A stretch of 64,000 nt of DNA from JAUIAI01 sp045106815 (GCA_045106815.1 JBGCFG010000001.1:1-64000), one strand, 5' to 3'. Counted from the first letter of the stretch, positions 46,616 to 55,784 are shown. Notes: generated by a model not told the origin, from the letters alone. A program made the numbers and translations.

Positions 46616-47915
46616 CTTCGCCAAAGGTTGGTTTGTGCAGAACGCTCGCGCTTGGAAAGAGTACAGGGCCGCCCGTGCTCGTTTTTCTCACGCTGGTTTG
46701 ATGCTTGGAATTGCACTGGTCGCAAGCACCCTGCTGGCTAGCACGGCCGTTGCTGCGCCCTCCGTTGCTGGCATGTCTAACACACGCCTGGACAGGCTTG
46801 ATCGCGTCTTTGACGCCGCCTTAAACCAAGGAGATCTACAAGGCGCAGTGCTGGTCATCAAACGCGATGGTCAGGAAGTGCTTACGCGCGCCTATGGCCA
46901 CCTGGATGGTGCTCGCGTGCGAGACATGCCCACCAATGCCGTATTTGATCTGTCAACGCTTACTCAGCCAATAACCGCAGCGGCTGCCATCTCCTGGCAG
47001 GAGCAGGGTGGTTGGTTGCTCAGCGATGATTTGGGCCGTCATCTTGCGCCGTTTGCGCGGCGACAGGCCTCACTTTGGGATCTGATTCGTCAAACAGATG
47101 GGCTGGCCCATTCGATTGATCCCTTGGGGCTTAAGCCGGGGCGGCCCGTGCGCCCGTCACAGCGCTGGCAGCACTCCCTGGACGCAGCAATGAACATGAC
47201 GGCCGACTCGTTCGTGCAGCAAATTGCGAATCAGCCGAGCGTGTTTGCGCCGGGACAGGTTGCGCGGCCGGGGTTTTCGTTTGACCTGTTAGGGCTTGCG
47301 CTTGAAGCCTCGAGTCAGCAGACGCTAGGGACATTCTTTCTTCGTCACTTGTTCATTCCGCTGGACATGTGGGATACGGGCTTTAATCCTGCGGCTGGTC
47401 TTGAGACGCGTTTGGTCAGTCGGGATGGTGGCTCGGCAAGCGTTGCTAACGCCAGCCCGGTACGCGACCCTCGCGATCCCGTGATTTTCGAGTGTGGCAG
47501 TGCTTGTCTGACTGGTACTGCGGGCGACTATTCAAGGTTTGCCAGCATGCTCCTGAACGATGGACGAATTGGCACCCAACAGGTGTTGAGCCGCTTGAGT
47601 GTTGGGATGATGAGGCGTCATCAACTCGAGACGGGCGTCGAGAATCGATTGCCCGCACTGGGCGAATCGCGAACTGCTGTGCTCGCCCGACAGCGGTCTG
47701 GACTGGGCTTAGTTCTAATGCCCGCTGATATTCCGTCGCCGCTGCCGGTGCAGGCGGGAGATTTTGGCGCTTGGTCGTCCGGTGGTTCCTTCTTCTGGGT
47801 TTCGCCGAGCGAGCGTCTGGTTGTTGTGATGCTTGCTGTCCAGCGTCACCAGCGAAACAGTGTCAGGTTGCGCCAGCAGGTTATTGGCCTGATCGCCCAG
47901 TCAATCGCTGATTAG
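46599..47915 (+). CDS. Serine-hydrolase (beta-lactamase) fold protein with degenerate active site
   Basis: 438 residues with a signal or anchor segment (about 35-55). The domain follows class C beta-lactamase/serine hydrolase order but lacks its residues: where the family has SxTK (as in FDLASLTKP), this reads FDLSTLTQP, so neither the Ser nor the Lys is in place (T120 and Q123). The YxN region reads GFSFDLLG and the KTG/HxG region FGAWSSGGS. It is probably non-catalytic. The start ATG 46599 overlaps glcF; a later ATG at 46701, just before the hydrophobic segment, is possible. Likely co-transcribed with glcDEF, though no functional link is known. Confidence 0.75.
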   Translation: MKRLPDFAKGWFVQNARAWKEYRAARARFSHAGLMLGIALVASTLLASTAVAAPSVAGMSNTRLDRLDRVFDAALNQGDLQGAVLVIKRDGQEVLTRAYGHLDGARVRDMPTNAVFDLSTLTQPITAAAAISWQEQGGWLLSDDLGRHLAPFARRQASLWDLIRQTDGLAHSIDPLGLKPGRPVRPSQRWQHSLDAAMNMTADSFVQQIANQPSVFAPGQVARPGFSFDLLGLALEASSQQTLGTFFLRHLFIPLDMWDTGFNPAAGLETRLVSRDGGSASVANASPVRDPRDPVIFECGSACLTGTAGDYSRFASMLLNDGRIGTQQVLSRLSVGMMRRHQLETGVENRLPALGESRTAVLARQRSGLGLVLMPADIPSPLPVQAGDFGAWSSGGSFFWVSPSERLVVVMLAVQRHQRNSVRLRQQVIGLIAQSIAD

Positions 47916-48208
47916 TGGATAACTCACCGTCACCCACCTGATTGTGTCGAAGAAATTGACATAGACGCGATATAAGTCCAGCAAAGATGCAATATAGAGC
48001 ATATTCTTCCTCAGAATTGACCCTGAGATGCACTCTTGTTCTTGCCCAAGCTGATCGATCTATTGTCCAATACGGAGATTGCGTGGGCGGCGCTATCCTG
48101 CGTCCCAGCCCGAGTTCGAGACGAAAACGATACATTTCGTGTGTCAACGGTCCAAGACATTCGAGTGTTTTTAGCGTCTAATCGGGTCTGATTTAGCGAG
48201 GTTCCAAG

Positions 48209-48661
48209 ATGCAATTTAATACCTGGGGAATTGGTCGGCGCGACGAGATCGTCAGCACATTTGAGCCGGACAGATTCCCGTTTATCGAGCGTGTGAAGTC
48301 CCACCTCGATCTCGAGATTATTGAGATCAAGGGAAATGGTGAGCCGGTGCAGATCGCACTTGGTGAGCGCACTAATCCGGGCGATCCGGAAGCGGCGCAG
48401 CCCAGAGTAACGCCTTTCTTTTCGTCATTCGATGCCCTGGACTTTTTTTGCCGGTTAAACCTGCAGCATTATCTGGCATTCGACCCGGCGGACGGTTTGC
48501 CGCGTCGGTGGTTTTGGGAAGAATCCCAACGGCGTCGTCAAACGGCTTCGGCACGTCCACTGGCCAAAGATGTGAAGGCATCACCGGGGGCAGACATGGA
48601 CGTACCCACCGTACCAACAGCCGGACAAGATGATCCTTCGGCCAACACAAACGCCGACTGA
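48209..48661 (+). CDS. Hypothetical protein
   Basis: 150 residues, no family recognised. The first 115 residues look folded (aromatic-rich: FNTWGIGRR, FFSSFDALDFFCRLNLQHYL); the last 40 are low-complexity and rich in Pro, Ala, Thr and Asp. GAGG lies 8-11 bases before the ATG. The preceding gap (47916-48208) shows nothing I can identify; a 64-codon frame within it is not convincing. Confidence 0.5.
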   Translation: MQFNTWGIGRRDEIVSTFEPDRFPFIERVKSHLDLEIIEIKGNGEPVQIALGERTNPGDPEAAQPRVTPFFSSFDALDFFCRLNLQHYLAFDPADGLPRRWFWEESQRRRQTASARPLAKDVKASPGADMDVPTVPTAGQDDPSANTNAD

Positions 48662-48850
48662 GCAACGAATTAACTGATTTGCAAAACCTGAACTGACCTG
48701 GTTTTTGACCAGCGGTCAGTTGAACGGGGCCGTTGATAGGCCCTGCCTTTCAATGACATCGACCAAGCCCGACCATCCGGTTTTATTTGGTGGGCGAATG
48801 CAGCACTGTCTGCCGTCACTCCCGGTGTTCCGGGCTGAAAGGAGACGTCG

Positions 48851-49255
48851 ATGAAAGGGTTGAGATCAGGATTGGTAGTGGCAGGCGCTTTGTTGCTTGG
48901 TGCATGTGCGAGCACGCCGGAACCCAAAGTCGTTGCAGCCCCTGCGCCCAAAGTTCAAGCACCGAAGCCGGTTGCGGTCGCTCCGGCTCCACGGCCGCTT
49001 TTCTCGATTGAGGCCGGGACGTATCAATGCGAACTCAACCGCCAGGTAGAGTTGCGCAACGTTTCAGCGAGTCAGGATGCGGCCGAATTGCGCTGGGGGC
49101 AGCAAAGCTATCAAATGCAGGCCGTTAAGACGGCAACGGGTGCGTTGCGCCTCGAAAACAAGGAAAGTGGTCTGACCTGGATCACCATTGTTGGCAAGTC
49201 CATGTTGCTCAATACCAAGCGCGGTAAGCAACTGGCTAACGAGTGCCGCATCTAA
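48851..49255 (+). CDS. Small lipoprotein
   Basis: 134-residue lipoprotein: lipobox LLGAC with Cys at residue 19, then a Pro/Ala/Lys linker (about 22-48), then a small beta-rich domain with two cysteines (YQCEL and NEC) that may form a disulfide. The domain loosely resembles MliC-type lysozyme inhibitors, but the match is too weak to name it. Very good ribosome binding site (AAAGGAGA). Confidence 0.75.
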   Translation: MKGLRSGLVVAGALLLGACASTPEPKVVAAPAPKVQAPKPVAVAPAPRPLFSIEAGTYQCELNRQVELRNVSASQDAAELRWGQQSYQMQAVKTATGALRLENKESGLTWITIVGKSMLLNTKRGKQLANECRI

Positions 49256-49369
49256 GGATTGCCGCATCTGAAGGCATCTTCTTCGGTGGGGTAGGGTAAG
49301 CGAGCCTCTCCATTGAGCCGAGTAAATCCCAAGCTCGAAGATCAATTGAAGAACAAAATCCTCTTTTAG

Positions 49370-49428
49370 TGGTCTGATTCATTTCAGACCATTGACTTAA
49401 ATTTATATTTCTATAATATTGGAAATAT
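49370..49428 (+). promoter_or_regulatory. ArsR-gene promoter and operator
   Basis: An 8-bp inverted repeat TGGTCTGA/TCAGACCA (49370-49391) is followed by TTGACT (49392-49397) and TATAAT (49412-49417). A second inverted repeat, ATATTTC (49405-49411) with GAAATAT (49422-49428), encloses the -10 box and runs into the start codon at 49427: a natural autoregulatory operator. The spacing between the two boxes (14) is short, and the predicted start site falls on or beside the ATG. Confidence 0.55.
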
Positions 49429-49738
49429 GAATACAACTAAGACAGTGAAAATACTCGCGGCACTCGCGCAGGAAACTCGTCTGGACATCTTTCGCTTATT
49501 GGTTCGCGCGGGCGAGCCTGGCTTGGCTGCAGGCGCAATCGCCAACAAGCTCGGGTTGCCTCCAGCGACCTGCTCCTTTCATTTGAAGGAGCTTAGAAGT
49601 GGTCAGGTTATTGAATGCCATCGCAACGGGCGCTCACTAATCTACCGTGCTGATTTTTCAACTATGCAAAAACTGCTGACCTATCTGCTGAAAAACTGCT
49701 GCCAGGGTGAAGTCGTCATAGGCGAGGCAACCCGATGA
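49427..49738 (+). CDS. ArsR-family transcriptional regulator
   Basis: 103-residue winged-helix repressor (KILAALAQETRLDIFRLLV; recognition helix GLPPATCSFHLKELRSGQV). Cysteines sit in the recognition region (ATCSFHL) and near the end (NCCQGE), so metal sensing is possible but not shown. No proper ribosome binding site precedes the ATG. It overlaps the sterol-desaturase gene by ATGA, so it probably controls it. Confidence 0.9.
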   Translation: MNTTKTVKILAALAQETRLDIFRLLVRAGEPGLAAGAIANKLGLPPATCSFHLKELRSGQVIECHRNGRSLIYRADFSTMQKLLTYLLKNCCQGEVVIGEATR

Positions 49739-50604
49739 GCAAGGGAGCCTCTCAATTATTCATCCTCGGGTTCACCGCCTGTATGGGCGTGCTGTACTCC
49801 CTGATGTATCAACATGGCCTGATAGCAGAGATCTTGTCGCTCGTCACGATTCTGACGATTGGACTGGCCTGGGCTCTCGAGCGTGTCTGGCCACATAGGC
49901 CGATTTGGAACAGGAATCAGGGTGATCTCAAAGGCGATATCGTGAGTTTTGCAGTCGTCTTTGTCGTGCTTGACGGCTTGCTTAAGTATCTTGCTCCGAT
50001 CGTTCTTGTACTCTTGCTCGGCGGTCTGGTCCAGCCAAGTAGCAGTATTGCCCTGTGGTTCGAGATTATCGCAGTGACACTGCTCATTGAATTTGCCGCG
50101 TATGCCAGTCATTGGCTTCATCATCGTTCAAAGCATCTATGGACGCTTCATGCGACTCACCATGTCACCCAAAGACTTTACTCGCTAAACAATTTCCGCT
50201 TTCACCCGCTCAATCATGTTGTGAATGCATGCTTTATTGTGGTCCCGCCACTGCTCATCGGGTTTTCTCCCGAGGCGGTCCTGGGGTATGCAGCGCTTTC
50301 AATGCCGGTGTTGATCTTTCAGCATGCGAACGTTGATTTTCGATTCGGTTGGCTCAATTACATTTTGAATACGAACGAGGTGCACCGCTGGCATCACTCA
50401 AGCCAGCCGGAAGATGCCGGTCGCAACCTGGGGCGCGCGCTAGTTATCTGGGATCATGTCTTCGGGACTTTCCTTGCCCCAAATCAGAATCGCATGTTGA
50501 CGACTGTTGGCTTGCCCGAAAACGAAAGAGCGCGTTTTCCCCGGCCTGCAAGCTTGTTTGCGCAATGGCGCTATCCGTTCACGGCAGCTTGCTGTTCACG
50601 ATGA
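49735..50604 (+). CDS. Sterol desaturase/fatty acid hydroxylase family protein
   Basis: 289-residue integral membrane di-iron enzyme with at least four hydrophobic segments. The histidine boxes are HWLHH (126-130), HATHH (139-143) and HRWHH (217-221), with HQHANVDFR-type spacing between. Substrate could be a hopanoid, sterol, carotenoid or fatty chain. Cotranslated with the ArsR regulator. Confidence 0.88.
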   Translation: MSKGASQLFILGFTACMGVLYSLMYQHGLIAEILSLVTILTIGLAWALERVWPHRPIWNRNQGDLKGDIVSFAVVFVVLDGLLKYLAPIVLVLLLGGLVQPSSSIALWFEIIAVTLLIEFAAYASHWLHHRSKHLWTLHATHHVTQRLYSLNNFRFHPLNHVVNACFIVVPPLLIGFSPEAVLGYAALSMPVLIFQHANVDFRFGWLNYILNTNEVHRWHHSSQPEDAGRNLGRALVIWDHVFGTFLAPNQNRMLTTVGLPENERARFPRPASLFAQWRYPFTAACCSR

Positions 50605-50627
50605 CCAGCCGCCGCTTCATTTCTTGC

Positions 50628-51920
50628 TCAAACCTGTTCAGGTTTGGCCATCCAGTTCGTTTGACCGGGGCGGCCTGGTAGGCTCAAGTTGGCTTGGGCG
50701 GGGGCGGTTTGCGAAACCACCTGACCGGCGCGAATGACAAACAGGCGTGGTGACCGTAAGCGGATTGCCTCGATCGGATCGCTGGCCTGTAGCACGACCA
50801 AGTTGGCGCGGCAGCCAACATCTACACCGTAATCCTCCAGACCCATCACGCTTGCGCCATTAGTTGTCACTGCTTCAAAGCATTGCTGCATCTGTGCGCG
50901 TGAAGTCATTTGGCAGGCGTGTAAGCCCATAGCTGCCACCTCCAGCATGTCGGCCGAGCCCATTGAGTACCACGGGTCCATCACACAGTCATGGCCAAAT
51001 GCAACATTCACTCCAGCGGCAAGGAGTTCGGGTACCCGCGTAAGACCGCGACGTTTGGGGTAAGTGTCGTGGCGGCCCTGAATCGTCATGTTGATTAATG
51101 GATTCGATACCACCTGCAATGAGGCCTCAACCATAAGAGGTATCAGTTTGGACACATAGTAATTGTCCATCGAGTGCATAGAGGTTAGATGCGACGCGGT
51201 CACTCGGCTGCCCAGGCCAAGTTCCCGAGTTTGCTGTGCAAGTGTTTCAATGTGTCGGGACATCGGATCGTCGCTTTCGTCACAGTGCATGTCGATGCGT
51301 AGTCCGCGATCCGCCGCCAACTGAGTGAGCAGGCGGATACTTTGTGCACCGTCAGCCATCGTGCGTTCAAAGTGGGGAATTCCGCCGATAACATCTACGC
51401 CCATATCGAGTGCTCGCTTCAAGTGGTCCTGGGCACCAGGGCTGCGCAGTAGGCCATCTTGCGGGAACGCGACGAGTTGTAGGTCAAGGTAAGGCCGAAC
51501 TTTTTCGCGGACTTCAAGCAGTGCCTCTACGGCGAGCAGTCGTTCGTCGCAAATATCAACATGGCTGCGAATGGCCAGCAGCCCTTTGGCGACAGCCCAG
51601 TCGCAATAGGACAGGGCACGTTCGATAATGGCTTCCTGAGTCAGGTGCGGCTTAAGCTCCCCCCACAGTGCTATCCCCTCAAGCAGCGTGCCAGATTCAT
51701 TGACCCTTGGCAGACCATAAGACAGGGTTGCATCCATATGAAAGTGCGGGTCGACGAAAGGCGCGCTAACCAGGTTTCCCTGCGCGTCGATCGCAGGGGT
51801 GTTAGGGCGGGCATCAAAAATACCCACACCAATCTCGATAATCCGCTCGTCTTGCAACCAGAGATCTTGCAATTCTGGCTGACCTGCTAACCGGGCGTTT
51901 CTAATGATCAGTTCGTTCAT
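50628..51920 (-). CDS. codA: Cytosine deaminase
   Basis: 430-residue zinc or iron amidohydrolase that deaminates cytosine to uracil. It follows E. coli CodA closely: HFH metal ligands (59-61), LDLQLVAFPQDGLL, HCDESDD, QGRHDTYPKRRG and GHDCVMDPWY. Last gene of the pyrimidine block, 14 bases after upp, so deamination and uracil use are co-expressed. Confidence 0.93.
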   Translation of the reverse strand: MNELIIRNARLAGQPELQDLWLQDERIIEIGVGIFDARPNTPAIDAQGNLVSAPFVDPHFHMDATLSYGLPRVNESGTLLEGIALWGELKPHLTQEAIIERALSYCDWAVAKGLLAIRSHVDICDERLLAVEALLEVREKVRPYLDLQLVAFPQDGLLRSPGAQDHLKRALDMGVDVIGGIPHFERTMADGAQSIRLLTQLAADRGLRIDMHCDESDDPMSRHIETLAQQTRELGLGSRVTASHLTSMHSMDNYYVSKLIPLMVEASLQVVSNPLINMTIQGRHDTYPKRRGLTRVPELLAAGVNVAFGHDCVMDPWYSMGSADMLEVAAMGLHACQMTSRAQMQQCFEAVTTNGASVMGLEDYGVDVGCRANLVVLQASDPIEAIRLRSPRLFVIRAGQVVSQTAPAQANLSLPGRPGQTNWMAKPEQV

Positions 51921-51934
51921 AGTAATGACAGGTT

Positions 51935-52567
51935 TTAGCGTGTACCAAACAGGCGGTCGCCTGCGTCACCCAGGCCGGGCCGAATGTAGCCGTGCTCGTC
52001 AAGTTCACGATCAATGGATGCCGTATATACAGTGACATCAGGATGTTGGTTGGTGAGATTGTCGAGACCCTGTGGACTTGCTACTAAACAGACATATCTA
52101 ATCGACTTGGGCGTCACTTCTTTCACGCGGTCTATGGCGGCAACTGCTGTGTTGCCAGTGGCGAGCATCGGGTCAACAATGATGACGTCGCGTTCGGCCA
52201 TGTCTTGCGGTAACTTGAAGTAGTACTCGATGGCCACCAGTGTTTTAGGGTCTCGGTATAGTCCAACGTGGCCGACCCGCGCGCCAGGGATGACATCAAG
52301 CATGCCATCCAAAATGCCACTACCGGCCCGCATGATAGAGACAAAGACGATTTTCTTGCCATCGATCAGCCGCGATGTCATTGGCTCCAGCGGCGTTTCG
52401 ATCTGAACCTCATGCATGGGCATATCGCGCGTGACCTCGTAAGCCAAAAGAGCGCTCAACTCGTTCACCAACTCTCGGAAACTCTTGGTTGAACGAGAGA
52501 CTTCACGAATCAGCGTTAGCTTGTGTTGTACCAACGGATGTTCAATGACGTGAACTTGCGCATTCAT
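51935..52567 (-). CDS. upp: Uracil phosphoribosyltransferase
   Basis: 210 residues. Makes UMP from uracil and PRPP. The PRPP loop is DPMLATGNTAVAAIDR and the C-terminal uracil site GYIRPGLGDAGDRLFGT. In the URC pathway of yeasts a homologue (URC6) carries out the first step, so here it may serve both salvage and breakdown. It lies 63 bases after alkB. Confidence 0.96.
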   Translation of the reverse strand: MNAQVHVIEHPLVQHKLTLIREVSRSTKSFRELVNELSALLAYEVTRDMPMHEVQIETPLEPMTSRLIDGKKIVFVSIMRAGSGILDGMLDVIPGARVGHVGLYRDPKTLVAIEYYFKLPQDMAERDVIIVDPMLATGNTAVAAIDRVKEVTPKSIRYVCLVASPQGLDNLTNQHPDVTVYTASIDRELDEHGYIRPGLGDAGDRLFGTR

Positions 52568-52630
52568 AGCAGACTCCGCGAGAAGTGGATTTGCGAGTTG
52601 GTGGTGATCATCAGGGCGCTGTTACCGTCA

Positions 52631-53284
52631 CTAAGCGGCGCGGCGAAAGGTAAAGTTGAGACGCGCAAATGGCAGGTTCGCCAGGTCAGGCAGAGGTTTG
52701 GTCGACTGACGCGGCACACCGACACCGTGATAGTTCATGCGAGCCGATCGGCCCCAGATCAAAACATCTCCGCTCGACAACATGATTCCCGTGCCTTTGT
52801 CGGTACGACGACCACCGCCCATGACGAACCGCGCTGAAGCGCCCAGGCTCAGCGATACGATGGGCCATTGAGCATCGAGTTCGTCTCGGTCTTGGTGTGC
52901 TGACATTCTTGCGCCCATCGCATAGCCATTGATTAGACAGACATCTGGCGAAAAGTCGGTGGCGAATCCTGCTTCGGCACACCAGGCGCTGGCGATTGAA
53001 CGCCATGTGTCGGGCATGCGAGGCCAGGGACTGCCGGACAGCGGGTCGACCTTGGAATAGGCATATCCATGGGTGTCGCTCGTCCAGCCAAGCGTGCCGC
53101 AATTCGTATTGGCGACGGACATCTTTTTGCCACCCGGGACGGTCATATGGCGCCACGGTGATTGATTCAGAATGTGTTGCAAAGGGGCGAGCATCTCCTT
53201 TGCCGATCCGCGGGCAGGCAACAAGACCACATCACGCTGGATTTCAATCGGTTCGCGCGATCCTGATAAGCCCGACAGCGTCAA
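52631..53284 (-). CDS. alkB: AlkB-type Fe(II)/2-oxoglutarate dioxygenase
   Basis: 217 residues, canonical AlkB: reverses N-methyl damage on DNA or RNA bases by oxidation. Residues seen: LGWTSDTHGYAYS (base-binding Trp and Tyr), LINGY, iron ligands H130-x-D132 and H186, and the 2-oxoglutarate arginines R208 and R214 at the end. The start is TTG at 53284 (TTGA overlap with the upstream stop), since the next ATG would cut into the fold. Unusual context: between URC4-like and upp genes. Confidence 0.92.
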   Translation of the reverse strand: MTLSGLSGSREPIEIQRDVVLLPARGSAKEMLAPLQHILNQSPWRHMTVPGGKKMSVANTNCGTLGWTSDTHGYAYSKVDPLSGSPWPRMPDTWRSIASAWCAEAGFATDFSPDVCLINGYAMGARMSAHQDRDELDAQWPIVSLSLGASARFVMGGGRRTDKGTGIMLSSGDVLIWGRSARMNYHGVGVPRQSTKPLPDLANLPFARLNFTFRRAA

Positions 53285-54504
53285 AATACGGTTCCGTCTG
53301 TCACGATGGTCAATGGTGGATTACCACCGCGAAGATCGCTTGCGAGCGCGCGCCCGGCTGCCCATGTGCCACCCTCAAGCAGGCACGCAAGCGGCAATTG
53401 ATCTGCGCTTTGATTCATCTGTTCGCGGACAACCGTTGCTAGTTCATCGATCAGGCTGACAGTCAAAGCCCGCCATTCAATAATGGCTTCATCGGCAACC
53501 GTCATGGGCATGTTTGCAAGCGCTGGATCTTTGAGCTTGATCACACCGGTATCCATTAACAGCCCACCGTTACGGTACTCGGGCAGACCGGTTAATTCAT
53601 CGAGCGAATGAACGGTAACGCCGCCGTTCTCGAAAGGTTCGAGCAATGAGTAGGTGAGCCACTGGCTCAGCTTGTGAAAAGGCACCCAGCCTGCGGTCTG
53701 ACCTTCTCCACCGGCATGCGGATGGCGCCAGGTATCCCCGAGTGATTGACCGTCTATCTGGCTACCGGTCATCCAGATATCGCTGTAACCAACCAATAAG
53801 CTGTGCAGCAACTCCGCTGCGGGGATTTCTGTTCGTCGACCTTTGTCGGTCATGCGGAAAAAGATTTCGCCAGGCCTACCGTCTGGGCCGAATCTCGCGG
53901 GGTCGCGCAACAACACTTCACCTAGCCGGTTCAGGAGCGTCGCGCGTTGTTCCAATCCAATAAGCGGGTTGTCTTCATGGGCCTGAAAAACGTGCGCTAA
54001 GCGGTTCTTGTCAATGCTTTGCAGGGCACTGCCATCGACGCGGCAAGGCTCATCGGGCTTTGAAGAAAAGGCGCCGGCAAGAAACGCCCTGAAGCTGGCA
54101 ACGCCGAGCCCTTCCGAGCGCTGATAGTCCTGACCGCTTTTGGAATCATGGTATGCCCACTGTGAGCCAGCGCCGGCATCGAGTAAAACGCTGACGACGG
54201 TCAGATCAATCTGGGCCCGAGCGGTTTCGACAGGCGAAGGCGAGCCAAAAATCTCTTGTAACTTCGCATCTAGTTCAGTGCGTCGACTAATACTGCCCGC
54301 TTCAAAATGACGCCACCGGCTGTGATAGGGAATGATGCCAGCAGGGTAGCGCTTCCGTGTCGTCGCCACCACCAGTTCAGCTGTTTCTTCCAGCGCATCA
54401 CTTTCAATGACAAAGTATCTTGATTGTCCGGCACTGACAGCTGCGGTGATGTTGGCGCACCGCTCGCGAATAGTGCGAGCCTCGCGTAGTGTGTCAGCAA
54501 TCAT
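53281..54504 (-). CDS. DUF1688 family protein, URC4/Urg3-like
   Basis: 407-residue member of the DUF1688 family, whose fungal form (URC4/Urg3) is required for uracil catabolism by the URC route. Recognisable from SRYFVIESDALEETAELV, IPYHSRWRHFEAG and HPHAGGEGQTAGWVPFHKLS. Biochemical role not settled to my knowledge. It overlaps the URC1-like gene (ATGA) and alkB (TTGA). Confidence 0.9.
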   Translation of the reverse strand: MIADTLREARTIRERCANITAAVSAGQSRYFVIESDALEETAELVVATTRKRYPAGIIPYHSRWRHFEAGSISRRTELDAKLQEIFGSPSPVETARAQIDLTVVSVLLDAGAGSQWAYHDSKSGQDYQRSEGLGVASFRAFLAGAFSSKPDEPCRVDGSALQSIDKNRLAHVFQAHEDNPLIGLEQRATLLNRLGEVLLRDPARFGPDGRPGEIFFRMTDKGRRTEIPAAELLHSLLVGYSDIWMTGSQIDGQSLGDTWRHPHAGGEGQTAGWVPFHKLSQWLTYSLLEPFENGGVTVHSLDELTGLPEYRNGGLLMDTGVIKLKDPALANMPMTVADEAIIEWRALTVSLIDELATVVREQMNQSADQLPLACLLEGGTWAAGRALASDLRGGNPPLTIVTDGTVF

Positions 54505-55784
54505 TCGCTCAGCCCACGACCACGGACGGTTGCCAGGGTTTCAGCATCGGGTACAAGTCCGCCATCTGCGTAATAGCCTGCGGCCAGCTTTGCTTCAATC
54601 TCAACCTGAGCGTCGGCCGGTACCAGTTCGTCAGGGATTTTGACTCGCTCAAGCACCTCGATGCCCGAGCCGGTGATCGCATCAAACTTGTCATTGCTCA
54701 TCGAAACCAGTCGATGAATTTTCTGGATGCCTAACCAATGCAGAACATCTGGCATCAGTTCTTGAAAGCGCATATCCTGCACGCCAGCGACGCACTCAGT
54801 TCTGAGAAAGTATTTATCCGCGGAGTCGCCGCCAATTTGGCGCTTACGGGCGTTGTAGACCAGGAATTTCGTGACCTCACCGAGGGCGCGACCCTCCTTG
54901 CGGCTGTAAGACACCAAACCGACGCCGCCGGCCTGTGCGCCGCGAATGCATTCTTCGATTGCGTGGGTCAGGTAAGGACGGCAGGTGCAAATGTCAGAAC
55001 CGAATACGTCGGAGCCGTTGCATTCGTCATGGACCCGGGCCGTCAGTGCGATCTCCGGGTTAGATAGGTTAGCCGGATCACCAAAGATATATAAAGTCTG
55101 ACCACCCACCGGCGGCAGAAAAACCTCCAGGTCAGAACGCGTGACTAATTCTGGATACATGCCGCCGGTTTCTTCAAACAGTGCTCTGCGCAAGTCAGCT
55201 TCCGAACAACCAAAGCGCTGGGCCACACCCGGCAAAAACCAGACGGGTTCAAGCGCGATTTTGGTTACGACGGTTGAACCGTTCTCGAGCAGAATTTGCC
55301 CGTCCGGCTTTAAGCGTTGAAACGCGATTGCTGTCCGAATCTCGGGCAAGTCAATGTGCGCTTTCGTGACAGCAATCGTTGGCCTGATGTCAACGCCGGC
55401 TTCAATCTGATCTTTAAACGCCTGCGCCACGATAGCGCCGTACGGGTCAATGGAAACAATTCGATCCGGGTCTGACCAGGCAGGGTAGGGGCCGAGCGCA
55501 TCGGTGGGCATCGTGTTGGTCAGGTCAGCTCTATGACTGCGCTGCAAAGACCCAGCTGCCACCGCCAGTGCGCGATAAACACCGTAGGAACCTGAGTGAG
55601 TGCCAATCACATTACGATGGCTGGGATTGGAAACGGTGCCCACGATCGGGCCACGTTCGCCCGGCGTGGAAGCGCCCCAGCGAATCGCATGGCCGTCAGC
55701 ATGTGCGCTGTGGGAAGTCAGGCGGATGTGGCCTTTGGGCGCTGCATCGTTACCCGCCACTGATTCGGAATTGTTATCGTCCAT
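54501..55784 (-). CDS. GTP cyclohydrolase II homologue, URC1-like
   Basis: 427 residues, longer than RibA (about 200). The cyclohydrolase domain lies in the second half: C255, C266 and C268 as zinc ligands (FGSDICTCRPYL, where RibA has CDCGPQL), then YSRKEGRALGE (RibA: RQEGRGIGL). These changes and the N-terminal extension fit the URC1 group, which acts in uracil breakdown, not riboflavin synthesis. Overlaps the DUF1688 gene by ATGA. A 139-base gap with no recognised feature separates it from the permease genes upstream. Confidence 0.9.
   Translation of the reverse strand: MDDNNSESVAGNDAAPKGHIRLTSHSAHADGHAIRWGASTPGERGPIVGTVSNPSHRNVIGTHSGSYGVYRALAVAAGSLQRSHRADLTNTMPTDALGPYPAWSDPDRIVSIDPYGAIVAQAFKDQIEAGVDIRPTIAVTKAHIDLPEIRTAIAFQRLKPDGQILLENGSTVVTKIALEPVWFLPGVAQRFGCSEADLRRALFEETGGMYPELVTRSDLEVFLPPVGGQTLYIFGDPANLSNPEIALTARVHDECNGSDVFGSDICTCRPYLTHAIEECIRGAQAGGVGLVSYSRKEGRALGEVTKFLVYNARKRQIGGDSADKYFLRTECVAGVQDMRFQELMPDVLHWLGIQKIHRLVSMSNDKFDAITGSGIEVLERVKIPDELVPADAQVEIEAKLAAGYYADGGLVPDAETLATVRGRGLSE

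Noticed and set aside
46599..47915. Annotation as an active beta-lactamase or esterase
   Set aside because: The serine, lysine and tyrosine motifs are all missing.
47987..48181. 64-codon frame between the serine-hydrolase-fold gene and the hypothetical gene
   Set aside because: No ribosome binding site, no hydrophobic or family pattern, and composition like non-coding sequence.
54501..55784. Annotation as RibA (GTP cyclohydrolase II) for riboflavin synthesis
   Set aside because: Motif changes, length and neighbours point to URC1; no other riboflavin gene is near.
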